This document shows positions 21,923 through 31,938 of a DNA stretch of 64,000 bases, piece by piece. The notes beneath the pieces are model-generated. The model searched no databases and had not been told where the DNA came from. It was given only the letters and a program-made list of their open reading frames with translations. Location of the stretch: contig OX595993.1 in NCBI GenBank assembly GCA_951394045.1, positions 620,001-684,000 of the forward strand, in the 5' to 3' direction. A program made the position numbers and the translations under genes. Source of the DNA: Nitzschia sp. DOCU1. Its lineage: Eukaryota; Bacillariophyta; Bacillariophyceae; Bacillariales; Bacillariaceae. Within the stretch, counting starts at the first letter, position 1. Every line of letters starts with the position of its first letter.

Positions 21923-24900
21923 CTAATGGGTCTGCTTCGACATATTGGACACGGAATAGGTCTGCTTCGACAGACTGGATACGGAACTTCGTTCTTCACC
22001 ACCCCTTGGATCTTCGCAAACCTCATAAAAGACTTCAAAATCTTCCGACCCATCCACCGATTCTTCATCTTCATACATTCTTGCTATGAGATCTTCCTCG
22101 TCCTCCTCCACATTGGCTGCTCGAAATTTCAAGGGAGGCGGAGGAGTACCGTAGAGCCACTGGGGCAGCGTGTGTCGGAGGAAGCGGAAAAACATGTCAA
22201 ACAAATTCGCCACGTGAAGTAAGATATTGAAGCCCAGCAATGTAAACAAAATGATCGAGAGGAACTTCTCGACCACATTCATAATGCCTGAGCAAGAAGA
22301 AGCAAGTATTAAGAGGTGCGAAGAAGAAAGTGTTTGTCAGCAATTGGTCGGCTGCCGAAATCTGATAAAACGCCGACGGCGCTTTGAACTCACCAATGAT
22401 GCAAATGGATAGCACAACGTTGATCACGACAATGGACACGCTCACAATACGACCGAGATAAGCTCGATGACGTGCGATAATACTCGTAGATGAATCTTGA
22501 TGAGCGGCCCTATTGCCCCATGACAGATCCGATATACGAGCACTCGCATAGCACGGAAACCAAACGTAGAACCAAAGGGATGCGGATAGAAATACCGGCG
22601 TAAGCAAAATGAGGTTGATAAAAGCCTTGAAGCTCGGTTTGTTACTGTTGATGATTCCGTCGAGCAATGCCACAACGTATGGAAAAGCAATCAGAACAGT
22701 AAGCATGCGGAAGTAAATGGGAGCCCCCGACCATCCGACCAAATGATAAACCCCATAGCCAACATAGAGGAACATGACTGTCAAAAGAAAGTTCAAGAGG
22801 TAGCTCATCGCAAACAACCTCGGTCGATAAGCTGTTCGGGTGTCGATATGATAGGTCACTTCCTCACCGGGTTTGCCTTCACTGGGAACCGCGCGGGGTG
22901 TGTGGGCCACCATGAAAACGGCAAATCCACCCATGTACACAGACGCCGCCACAATTCCATACAAAGAAGACAGAGGGTCGCCAACGTTTCCGTCCATGAT
23001 TTCTGTGACAGACGCCGCGTCTTCAAGGTAGATGGCTGGAATAATTCGGACCATGAAAAAGAGGCCGCAACTCAACGTGGCTGGAACAGCAAGCCGAATC
23101 ATTAAACCTTGTAGCAGCTCAAAGAGTAGAACACTAGAAGCTCCCCATCTCACGATGAATCCTTGCTTTGACTTTCCAATCCATCCACCTTTGAGGGCCC
23201 AGTAGGCAGCCATGTATGCACCATTGATCCACCGACGTCTTTGCCGCACAAGTTGCCCCAGAGGCTTTTCAGCTTCAAAGTAGAAAATAGCATCGTGCTC
23301 AAAGCCAGTCACTGGAAGGAGTTTTTTGGAACCTTCTGGGGAATCATTTTTTTCTCCGTCGTCAAGCGCCTCGTCGCTATATCCAAAGGTGAGCAATACA
23401 GGCGGAAAGCGGTCCTCCGCCAGCTGAACGTTCCCAAGCACAACATCGCTGCTATCTCCTCGTAGGGGCATGGTCGTCAGTTGAAAGTACTCGCGGGAAA
23501 CACCAAGAAAGGCCTTGTATCGGAAAAGAGAGCATGGGCCAGGTAGGACTGGGATGAATCCCAACGAATCAACAAGGGATTTTGTTGTCGATTGACTCAT
23601 CTACGTCCAAGTAGAGACCAAGTCGCACGGGAAGAAGTTTATCAGACGGTCTGAAAATCGTCACCATGACTCTTACTTTCACAATTTGATCTTACCTCGA
23701 AATCATAACTCTGTAGCTGACGTAAAAAGAATCCCATCGGATCGGCACAAATTTCAAAGGTGCCATCCCCTTGCATTTGGGCTGGCATGACACGCTGGTA
23801 TCCCGTAAGGGCATGACAGTTTGGCTGACGGATCATGCTGATCATGAAAACAAGGAAGAATGAGTGAACACGCTTGTACTGCTGTCCAGTATCGTTTGTG
23901 GTACCATGATTAAACTTACCGCTCAATCAACAGGAGGAGGCATTTGCGATCAAAAACGATGCCGCAATCGGTGGCAAATGCAAACTCGGCACAGGTATCT
24001 CGTGCATGGCCATACAGCCACCATTTCTGCGAGTTCACCTTTCGCTTGTTGGTACGTTTGATGAGGAGTGTCAGCGGGTCCCTTGCGTCACCATTCGAAA
24101 CGTTCTCGACCACAATCGTCTGAGCATTGGGGAAGGTAACAAATGGGTTCTTTCGCGGATCGTCCTCTGTGACCGATATACCAAACAGAGAGCGCAGGTA
24201 TTTTGCCATTGAGGCAGATATCTGCTGTTTTCCATCTATAACAACAAGGATCTCCAAGACCACACCGGGTGGAAGGTAGGACCTTCTCAACGAATGAATC
24301 GTTCTATATAACGATGATGCTTCTTCGTTGAAACATGGTATACACACCGAAAGAACTCGTTGTTCGGGTTCCCGATTCAGGAGGCCATCACCATAATCAT
24401 CTACTGCTCTTGTTGGGGCCAGTTCACTGTATCGGGCTGCCAAACTAGCAAAGTAGCTCCTAGCCGTTGGCGGAGGTTCGACCGCTTTGTAACCTCGTGC
24501 AAGCCACACCTTTTCGCCCGATTGTATTCGCAACCTCGCCGCGCGAGGTGTTTTATTCCTGGATCTTGGCGACCTTGATCCCCTTGGTTCCCTGCTAACA
24601 GAGCGACCACTACTCACTGATTTGGACGACGATCGCTTCTTCTTTTTCTTCTTTGGCTTGTCCTCTTGGTCGGTTTTCGAATTGTTTTTCGATTTGGTAC
24701 TAGAGCCGCTGCCATGTAAATGTTTTTTGGAACCTCTGGGATCTTTTTTCTTCAGCTCAACCGATGTATCCACACCAGGATGAACAATCGGAAATACTTC
24801 TTCTCTTGCTTGGTCGTTTTTCTTCTTGTTCTTTGCAAGCAACATGTTTGCAAGTTCACCACTCGGCTCTCGTCGGACGGAAGGAAGCGATGATACGTCG

Positions 24901-25715
24901 TCGCCACGGTAAGTATGACTACTCGTTTCAATGACTTGGGGGAACGAAGATGAGCTTCTCATGCTGCTGTCTTGACATCCCTTCAAGTAGAGGTCTTTTC
25001 CCACGGAGCCACCCGGTTCTTGACGGAGTGAACGTACGGATGATACTTGCGACACGGTATCATTTTCGTGATCATCATCGTCAGCGGCACGACGACTTTT
25101 ACGAGATGTCCCAGCAATAAAAGATGCGACAGAAATTGGGCTAATGGGCCCACCAACGTCATTCTCGGACATTGCAGCAGAATTTCCTTTGGAACCGCCG
25201 GGTCGACGTACGGATGAGGGCCGAGAAGGTGGGGGTGTTTCGTCGCCGTGATGGCTGCTGCTGCTGTTGTTAGGTTGAATGATTGGCGCCTTCGGAACGG
25301 AATTTGATTCATCTTGTGCTGCTTGAGCGACGACCTCGATTGCTTCTTCTTGGGGCTCGTTCTCCAAAGTGCGACTGCTGCCGCTTGGGGGGATGTCTCC
25401 CGTTAACATGCCGCTCTTCGCGGCCGGGGCCAAAGCCATGGCTGCAAACATGACTGCTTGCGACTTTGCTACCACCCAATTCGGCTCTGTTGCTCCTGTT
25501 ACAGATGACTGAAGGGAATCGCCCGAAGATAACATGGTCGCTGACGGCACACTTACGTCACAACAGGAAAAACTCTCCGACAGTATTTCATAGGCAGCCG
25601 CTTCAGCGTCCTCTTTTGTCCCGCCCTTTTGGACGGCGATGCGAGCTGCTTCCATAGCCCGATAAGCATTCCTGGATAGCTCGAGGATGCTTTCTTGCGT
25701 ATCGGAGTCCTCCAT
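21923..25715 (-). CDS. chitin synthase (GT2)
   Basis: Exons in order of reading are 25715-23920, 23837-23696, 23600-22394 and 22287-21923, with GT-AG introns; the frames close to ~1169 residues. The first ~460 residues are Ser/Lys-rich and probably cytosolic. The catalytic core follows: VCIPCFNEE, LVVIDGK, CHALTGYQRVMPAQ, LPGPCSLFR, QLAEDR and QRRRWINGA. The EDR and QRRRW motifs are those of processive chitin synthases. Several membrane segments follow QRRRW. The tail is acidic and Ser-rich. It would make chitin from UDP-GlcNAc at the plasma membrane; some diatoms make chitin fibres or wall chitin. An in-frame ATG at 25940 would add 75 residues, but that stretch looks like leader. Confidence 0.88.
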
Positions 25716-26193
25716 TCTTTTTAAACTTTTCCGATAACACAGAGAAAGGTGATGCAAAATATGTGTGGCGTCGATTTGTTTTGCATGTGTCTGGGGTCTG
25801 GCTACAAAAATTGCGTATCTTTTTATCGGGATGACGGGGAGTGAAGAGTTGGCATTAAGTACGGTGAATTTGTGTGAGGTTAGAAATTTCTTTTTTAAGC
25901 CCCCAATGTTGCCAGAAAAGGCAAAGGGCAATAAATTCATGTCAATGGGATTCGGGGCCTAAAAAATCATCTTCTCCCCATTCGGGGTATCGTGGACTTT
26001 CCCTACCACGCACCTAGTAGGCTATTTTAGCTTCGCATTGCAGCAAGACCACGACGCTTATTTGATTTCATCACTTTTCAACATTCCTAAGTAAGATAAT
26101 ATGCCATTCATTCACGAGTTCTGCATGGGGTCTTGCAGTTGATTATGCCCAGTACCGTATAGCCGACATTCCAGGGACAGGGAATCCCCATAG
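25716..26193. other. intergenic region before the retrotransposon
   Basis: Holds the chitin synthase promoter and the left flank of the retroelement. Around 26,190-26,240 the motif GGTAC recurs several times, including CCTGGTACCAG, which may mark the insertion boundary; no target-site duplication could be fixed by eye. Confidence 0.4.
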
Positions 26194-26253
26194 TATCGCA
26201 CCTGGTACCAGATAGTACCAGGCAATTGTACGGACGGTACTGCCGGTCATAAC

Positions 26254-27681
26254 GTGACTAACACGACTTTCCAATCATCAAAGAAAGGAGAGGACACCCC
26301 CGAGAAACCGGAGGAAAAGAAAGTGGACCGAAAGGCCACCCCGGCGAAAAGTTCTTCTAATTCGAAATTATCTGCCCCTCTACACCAGAAGCGGTGCTGC
26401 AACTGCACAAAGTCTTCGAAGTGTAGCTCTGCACGCTGGTGCCCTTGTCGCAAAGCCAGTCGCAACTGCAGTGACTGCCGAAGTTTCGGAAAAAGATGCA
26501 ACAACTCTCGCCCCCACCCGGCTGCAGAACTGTTTTGTACCCCCACCGCCGACTCTCCGCCGTCGGACGCGACAACCCCCTCCGAGTCGGACAATACAGA
26601 ACAATCTACAGATCGCTCCCAAACAGGATCGAACACCGATCCAAACCTTGTGGACTCAACGGGTTCTAATCTGGAACCAATTGCGGAAACAGCGGAGGGC
26701 GAAGCGGCCCCACCACGAAATCTTGACGGACAATTCGGGTCAACTGATCCAAATAACTCGACAAGAAGGAATGATGGAGGCCAATCACAATCTAATCAGC
26801 AACCAGAAGATGCCGACCTGCCGGGCGCAACGGTCAGTGAGGCCAATCATCTCCTGGATACGGTCTATGGTGACCACATTCACGAGAACGATGGCACACA
26901 CCTGAGCGGCGGAATTGTGGACGATTCTCTCTGGCAAGGGTACTGGCGACGACTACTACCCTACCCCTCAAAAATCTATGACCTCCCGAATGGATCCACT
27001 GGCAAGCGGTTCATCACGATGGTCAGTGACGAATTAGAGGGAGTGCTGAGCAGAAAGTGGAACTCTGAGAGGTTTCTAGTCTTTGCCTTAGTCATTCTCC
27101 AAAGGCAAAGCGATGTCAAAGGCGGGAAAGACATCAAAAGGAGACTCTCAAAGAGGATGGACGATTGGAAGAAAGGCAACTTCCAGGCGCTCGTAGAGGA
27201 CACAGTCCGAACGATGGAAGCCAATTTATCCAACGTCCAAGGCCTTACTACCCCGGAACAACGCGCCAAAATCTTCCATATGAAGGTGCTCCGGGGCGAT
27301 ATTCGAGGCGCAGTCAGATACCTGACGAATCGCGAACAAGGCGGCATACTCTACCCCGACGACGCCGACGAGAAGACAGGGAAACTCGTCGAGCAAGTCT
27401 TGGAAGAGAAACACCCTGATCCAAGGGAACTGGGCTTTGCCGCCATGCAAGAATATCCAAACGTTCCGCAATTTATCGACGTGGACATCACTGCCAACAC
27501 AGTGGAGGCAGTGGCCAGGACGATGAGTGGTGGCGGGGGATTGGGAGGTCTAGACGCGATCTACCTCAAGACAATGCTCCTCCGCCATGGCCAAGCAAGT
27601 CAGCGCCTCAGACAGGTTTGTGCCGACTTTGCGGAATGGATGGCCAACGACATCCCACCATGGGCCGCCTACCGAGCATGA
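26254..27681 (+). CDS. retrotransposon ORF1: Cys-rich domain and region before RT
   Basis: Up to 475 residues. No ATG is present near the start; the frame is open from about 26,194 and the first possible start codon is GTG at 26254. The true start may be lost, spliced on, or non-AUG. Near residues 45-90 is a Cys-rich block (KRCCNCTKSSKCSSARWCPCRKASRNCSDC...KRC) resembling a tesmin/CXC DNA-binding module. The middle is Pro/Ser/Asn-rich. The last ~200 residues look like the region that precedes the RT palm in related elements and end with PPWAAYRA. The stop TGA overlaps the ATG of the next frame (ATGA at 27678-27681). Confidence 0.65.
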   Translation: MTNTTFQSSKKGEDTPEKPEEKKVDRKATPAKSSSNSKLSAPLHQKRCCNCTKSSKCSSARWCPCRKASRNCSDCRSFGKRCNNSRPHPAAELFCTPTADSPPSDATTPSESDNTEQSTDRSQTGSNTDPNLVDSTGSNLEPIAETAEGEAAPPRNLDGQFGSTDPNNSTRRNDGGQSQSNQQPEDADLPGATVSEANHLLDTVYGDHIHENDGTHLSGGIVDDSLWQGYWRRLLPYPSKIYDLPNGSTGKRFITMVSDELEGVLSRKWNSERFLVFALVILQRQSDVKGGKDIKRRLSKRMDDWKKGNFQALVEDTVRTMEANLSNVQGLTTPEQRAKIFHMKVLRGDIRGAVRYLTNREQGGILYPDDADEKTGKLVEQVLEEKHPDPRELGFAAMQEYPNVPQFIDVDITANTVEAVARTMSGGGGLGGLDAIYLKTMLLRHGQASQRLRQVCADFAEWMANDIPPWAAYRA

Positions 27682-29771
27682 GCGGTCGACTAGTGGCACT
27701 GGATAAGTGCCCAGGCGTCAGACCCGTTGGGATTGGAGAAACATGGCGTCGTCTGTTTGCCAAAACAGTACTCCAGGTGACAGCAAGCGAGGCGAAGGAA
27801 GCTTGCGGGATCGACCAACTTTGTGCCGGATTAGAAGCCGGTATCGAAGGAGGGATCCACTTCGTCAGAGAAATCTGGCGACAGTTCGAACTGGAAGAAG
27901 AATGGGGATTCCTGCTCATCGATGCGCGCAACGCCTTCAATGAGATGTGTCGAATCTCCATGCTTTGGACAATCAGACACGAGTGGCCGTCGGGAGCCCG
28001 GTTTGTCTTCAACTGTTACCGACACTGGACGCTACTCGCTATTCGTGGAAAGGGGGGCAAGGCCACCTTACTTCTTTCAAAAGAAGGCGTCACCCAAGGT
28101 GACCCGCTTTCCATGTTTGCCTATGGAGTCGGCATCCTCCCCCTGATCCGCCGACTCAAGGCACATCATCAGCTTGTGAAGCAGCCGTGGTACGCCGACG
28201 ATGCCGGTGCCGGCGGCAGCTTCGCGGCCATTCGCTCTCTCTTCGTCGAACTCCAGGCAATTGGACCATCATTTGGCTATTACCCGGAGCCGGACAAGAG
28301 TGTTTTGGTTGTGAAACCCGGAGCAGTAGAAGTCGCGAAGAATTACTTCGCGGATTTGAAATTCAAGGTTTGCACAGGGAGCCGATACCTGGGTGGGTAC
28401 ATCGGCTTGGAGTCCGACCAAAACGAATGGCTTGATGAGAAAATCGGTAGCTGGGCTACTGCTGTGGACAACATGTCAACCGTCGCCCGCAGATTTCCGC
28501 AAACGGCATACGCTGGTCTGCAGAAATCCCTCCAACAGGAGTGGCAGTTCGTTCAGCGAGTCTTGGAAAATACTGGCGATCGCTTTATGGAGGTGGAAGA
28601 AGCGATCGCCAATAAATTCCTACCGGCCATTTTTGGGGAATCTCGGATTGAGGACGAATACCGTCGACAATTAGCAGAGCTTCCAGTGAAGAAGGCCGGC
28701 ATGGCTCTCCCGAATCCCATCACTTCCGCTCAGAGCCACTATGAGACCAGCACCCTCGTCTGCTCGCATCTCATTCAGGCTCTGAAAGGACTTGTCGCCT
28801 TTAGCTCTCGCGATCACCGGTCTACAAGGGCCACAGTGGTTCAAGAGCGAAAGCAGCGACTAGAGGAATTACACAAAAAACAGCTAGAGACGGTTTTGGA
28901 GACTCTGGATGATCCGACACGTCGGACCATCAGTCGAGGTCAAGAGACCGGAGCCTGGCTGAGCGTGATGCCGTCTACAATCAACGGCACGGAACTTTCC
29001 GCCCAAGAGTTCCGCGATGCTTTGTACCTTCGCTACTCCCGCGCACCGCCCGATCTACCAACTCGGTGTGATGGTTGTGGCTCCCAGTACAGCATCCGTC
29101 ACGGGCTAGAGTGTAAAGTGGGCGGCCTCATTATTCAACGACATAATGAGGTGGTAAGCGAATTGCAAGACTGGGCGAGTCGAGCAACGAGACCCAGCTG
29201 CGTCAGAGTCGAACCATTAATCTTCAGCGACTCCAACGCGGCACCAGCGGACTCTGCTCAGACTCCAAACTCCGAGACTGCGAAACGCTTGCCCTCGCGC
29301 AACTCCAATTCCAGTGATGGGGAACGCGGCGATTTACTCATTCGAGGACTGTGGAGCACAGGCATGGATTGCATCGTTGACGTGCGAATCACCGATACCG
29401 ACGCAAAGTCCAACCAACATACCTGGGACCCGGCCAAGGTCCTTGCCCGCCATGAACGACTCAAGAAGCAAAAATATCTTGAGGGCTGCTTAGAGCAGCG
29501 GCGGTCGTTCACTCCATTCGTCTCCTCGACTGATGGACTGCTGGGCCAAGAGGCTAAGAACCTCATCAAGCAACTTGCCCTCAAGCTAGCGGCGAAATGG
29601 CAGCAGCCATACTCCGTAGTACGAGGCTTGATGAATTCTTGCTTCAGCATTGCAATAGTGCGCGCGACGCATTTGAGCATCCGTGGCTCACGCATTGCCC
29701 CCCACAAGATCAGCAAACGAGTCCAATGGACCGATGGTGCTGGTCTCGGCCTCTATGAGGCCGGCCTCTAG
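27678..29771 (+). CDS. retrotransposon reverse transcriptase / endonuclease
   Basis: 697 residues counted from the ATG at 27678. The RT palm shows VALDKCPGVRPVGIGETWRR, LLIDARNAFNE (first catalytic Asp), GVTQGDPLSMFAYG, and YADD at about 172-175 (second pair of Asp). After the RT comes a CDGCGSQYSIRHGLEC...H finger near 463-480. An endonuclease-like region follows, with RGDLL...GMDCIVDVRITD...KKQKYLEGC, fitting the PD-D-K pattern of restriction-like endonucleases. All key residues are present, so this part may have been active recently. The junction with ORF1 reads YRA, stop overlapping ATG, SGRLVALDK; relatives I recall are continuous here, so either reinitiation or an indel is possible. Confidence 0.8.
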   Translation: MSGRLVALDKCPGVRPVGIGETWRRLFAKTVLQVTASEAKEACGIDQLCAGLEAGIEGGIHFVREIWRQFELEEEWGFLLIDARNAFNEMCRISMLWTIRHEWPSGARFVFNCYRHWTLLAIRGKGGKATLLLSKEGVTQGDPLSMFAYGVGILPLIRRLKAHHQLVKQPWYADDAGAGGSFAAIRSLFVELQAIGPSFGYYPEPDKSVLVVKPGAVEVAKNYFADLKFKVCTGSRYLGGYIGLESDQNEWLDEKIGSWATAVDNMSTVARRFPQTAYAGLQKSLQQEWQFVQRVLENTGDRFMEVEEAIANKFLPAIFGESRIEDEYRRQLAELPVKKAGMALPNPITSAQSHYETSTLVCSHLIQALKGLVAFSSRDHRSTRATVVQERKQRLEELHKKQLETVLETLDDPTRRTISRGQETGAWLSVMPSTINGTELSAQEFRDALYLRYSRAPPDLPTRCDGCGSQYSIRHGLECKVGGLIIQRHNEVVSELQDWASRATRPSCVRVEPLIFSDSNAAPADSAQTPNSETAKRLPSRNSNSSDGERGDLLIRGLWSTGMDCIVDVRITDTDAKSNQHTWDPAKVLARHERLKKQKYLEGCLEQRRSFTPFVSSTDGLLGQEAKNLIKQLALKLAAKWQQPYSVVRGLMNSCFSIAIVRATHLSIRGSRIAPHKISKRVQWTDGAGLGLYEAGL

Positions 29772-30208
29772 GGCGGGACGACTACCTGCAGGCATCGACC
29801 CCGATAACCAGATTCTTCCTCCAGCCCTACCCCATGATCATTCGCCGAACTCCCTACTACCGACAACACTCCCTCCAATTTGATGGCACCCCACACTACT
29901 AGAATAGTGAATTCCCCACCGCGCGAGACAAGCCATCACCGCGCGCGCACCACCACCATCCACTTCTCGTATAAAATAATAATATGGTTTTCTATCGCAC
30001 CGAGGAGCGAGCGGGAGGCAACCGCAGAAACAATAATGTATAATTGTATGTATCTTACATTAGTACAATACTCTCATGGGAGCTTTCGTCAATCGGAATA
30101 ATTTCCACATGGGGTCGACCATGGGGCTGGGGTTGATGGCGGGAGAAAAAAGATTCGCTGCGATTAATACGGAACCGTGACTCTGAAAGAATAGTGCAGG
30201 TCAGCATT

Positions 30209-30257
30209 GGCAGCAGCATTTGTCATTTTACGTTTCGTGCTACTCTAGCTCTAGCTA
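30209..30257 (+). promoter_or_regulatory. conserved upstream block of GT92-like paralogue 1
   Basis: Starts GGCAGCAGCATTTG and ends CTCTAGCTCTAGCTA, 26 bp before the start codon. The same order of elements occurs before the other two paralogues (near 35,739-35,790 on the reverse strand and 51,695-51,740). Confidence 0.6.
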
Positions 30258-30283
30258 AGAGCTAGCCATCATTTTGCGGAACA

Positions 30284-31870
30284 ATGCTCTTCCGACGACC
30301 ACCCCTATCTTTAGCGGAAGTGGAGCATCTGGCCACTAATAAATCTGCGGTCTCTTCTCCACGGCAAACACATCACAGTCGCGGTAGTTCGTACTGCAAG
30401 AGTCTCCGATTTCAATGTGGCATGTGTCTGTGTACGCTGTTGTTGCTCGTCAACGTTTTGTATTTGAACTTGCTGGTGCCCCAGCCGCCCCTGACGCTGC
30501 CCTCCTTGGAACCGTGGCAACTTCCGCAAACCAAGGTACACGCCGTTTTGTTTTTCAAGGAAGAATCTCATGCCCTGGTGGAAGTGCTGTTGAATTTGTA
30601 TTCTCAGGGGTTAGATCATGTTGTTTTGGTGGATAACATGTCTGTACACCCCCTTCCCTATAATGTCATTGATTTGCTTCGTCGGAAGAACTTTGTGACG
30701 CTGTGGCATGATCCCCATCAAATGGCGCAAAAACCAGCCTATCGAAAAGCCTCTCAATTCTCCCGATGGAAAGGCGCAGATTGGCTGATTGCAGTAGATG
30801 CCGATGAATTTCCATACGCGACGCAACTTGGAAGTTTGCAATCCTACTTGACTTTGCGCGACCGTGAAGTTTGTTCGATCGCAATACCCTTTCGATTGTT
30901 TGGAAGTGATGGGCGAGAAGAACAACCTAATTCCTTGGTGCATGGATTTGTGGGACGTTCCAATTTTACGATAAAACCACAAACCCATTCGGCCTATAAG
31001 ACGGTCAGTCGAATGAGTTGTACTTTCTGGATGGCGATTCATCATGCAGCTGTTGTGCCAAGATTTGCTCTGAAGGGATATTCGGCCATTGCGGGATTCG
31101 ATCGAAATGACTCACCTGCAGTCAATGGACGATCGGAAACGGTAGTGCCAGATTTGGTGACGAATCATTATCGAACCCAATCTCATCGCTTCTTTCTCGA
31201 TATTAAACAAACAAGAGGTCGACCCAACAACAATGGCAAGGTACGAAATGAAAAGTCCTTTCGGGGTGGAAACTTTAACCACACTTTGGACTATACCCTG
31301 AGAGACAAGGTAATGGCACGATTCCCGTCTTTATATGGTCCGGCTGACAAAGGAAAAGATGATTTGGCGCTTCAATCAAATTTGAACTATACATCGCCAT
31401 GGCCGCTAAAGAATGTTCAAGCTGCTTTGCAAGAGCTGGAACGACATCAAGTGTTGGTGATCATGGACGCCGATAATACGCTGCCAGATACTTTGGGCAT
31501 TGCCACTCGGAATGCTGCCATTTTGGATCCCACCTTGGATTGTGTTGTCCGAGTTCCACCCGGTCATGTGGAATCCGTTATCCATTCGAAACTTTTGGAT
31601 TTGTGCAAAGCTGTGGAGGCGCACCCGGAAACCCAATCCTGGCAAGACTTTGTACATGCCATGGTACATGTCTATCAAGCACGCTACAAGGGTTTTGTGG
31701 CAGTCCCACAGCATGTTAGACTTCCAGTGGGACTAGAAACGGCACCCTTGCGCAAGGCCGCCACAATGAGTGCTCACTGGCAACCGTATGATTTGACAAG
31801 CGATATTCGGGTCCAAGTTTGTAGTAGCCATAGTTATGTTAGTGGCGGCGGCCAAGGGAAGAAGAATTAA
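30284..31870 (+). CDS. type II membrane glycosyltransferase (GT92 / Glyco_tranf_2_4-like), copy 1
   Basis: 528 residues, no intron. A membrane anchor lies at about 44-64 after a short Arg/Ser-rich tail. The catalytic part starts at about 85 with HAVLFFKEESHALVEVLLNLYSQGLDHVVLVDNMS. It continues to ADWLIAVDADEFPYATQLGS (DAD at 172-174), matching the fold that Pfam calls Glyco_tranf_2_4 and the GT92 enzymes. A second conserved block, QVLVIMDADNTLPDTLGIATRNAAILDPTLDCVVRVPPGHVESVIHSKLL, occupies the C-terminal third and has its own DAD. Golgi location is likely; donor and acceptor unknown. Its 3' third is almost identical to copy 3 even at silent sites. Confidence 0.75.
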   Translation: MLFRRPPLSLAEVEHLATNKSAVSSPRQTHHSRGSSYCKSLRFQCGMCLCTLLLLVNVLYLNLLVPQPPLTLPSLEPWQLPQTKVHAVLFFKEESHALVEVLLNLYSQGLDHVVLVDNMSVHPLPYNVIDLLRRKNFVTLWHDPHQMAQKPAYRKASQFSRWKGADWLIAVDADEFPYATQLGSLQSYLTLRDREVCSIAIPFRLFGSDGREEQPNSLVHGFVGRSNFTIKPQTHSAYKTVSRMSCTFWMAIHHAAVVPRFALKGYSAIAGFDRNDSPAVNGRSETVVPDLVTNHYRTQSHRFFLDIKQTRGRPNNNGKVRNEKSFRGGNFNHTLDYTLRDKVMARFPSLYGPADKGKDDLALQSNLNYTSPWPLKNVQAALQELERHQVLVIMDADNTLPDTLGIATRNAAILDPTLDCVVRVPPGHVESVIHSKLLDLCKAVEAHPETQSWQDFVHAMVHVYQARYKGFVAVPQHVRLPVGLETAPLRKAATMSAHWQPYDLTSDIRVQVCSSHSYVSGGGQGKKN

Positions 31871-31938
31871 AACACCTAATGTAACTGCAATCAAGTTGTA
31901 TGATACAAGCTACGTTTGCTTAGAGGTAGTAACCTACA

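Larger units (their letters stand above)
26194..30060 (+). mobile_element. non-LTR retrotransposon, RLE type
   Basis: Two overlapping frames encode a Cys-rich N-terminal region, a reverse transcriptase and a restriction-like endonuclease, in that order, and no LTRs were seen. The order RT, then a CCHC-like finger, then an endonuclease is that of R2/CRE/NeSL-type LINEs. Base composition is more GC-rich than the neighbouring genes. The limits given are approximate: the left is the start of the open frame after a stop at 26,191-26,193, and the right is the end of an A/T-rich stretch after the last stop. Confidence 0.8.

Noticed and set aside
26194..30060. LTR retrotransposon
   Set aside because: No flanking long repeats, no protease or integrase; the RT/finger/endonuclease order is that of a non-LTR element.
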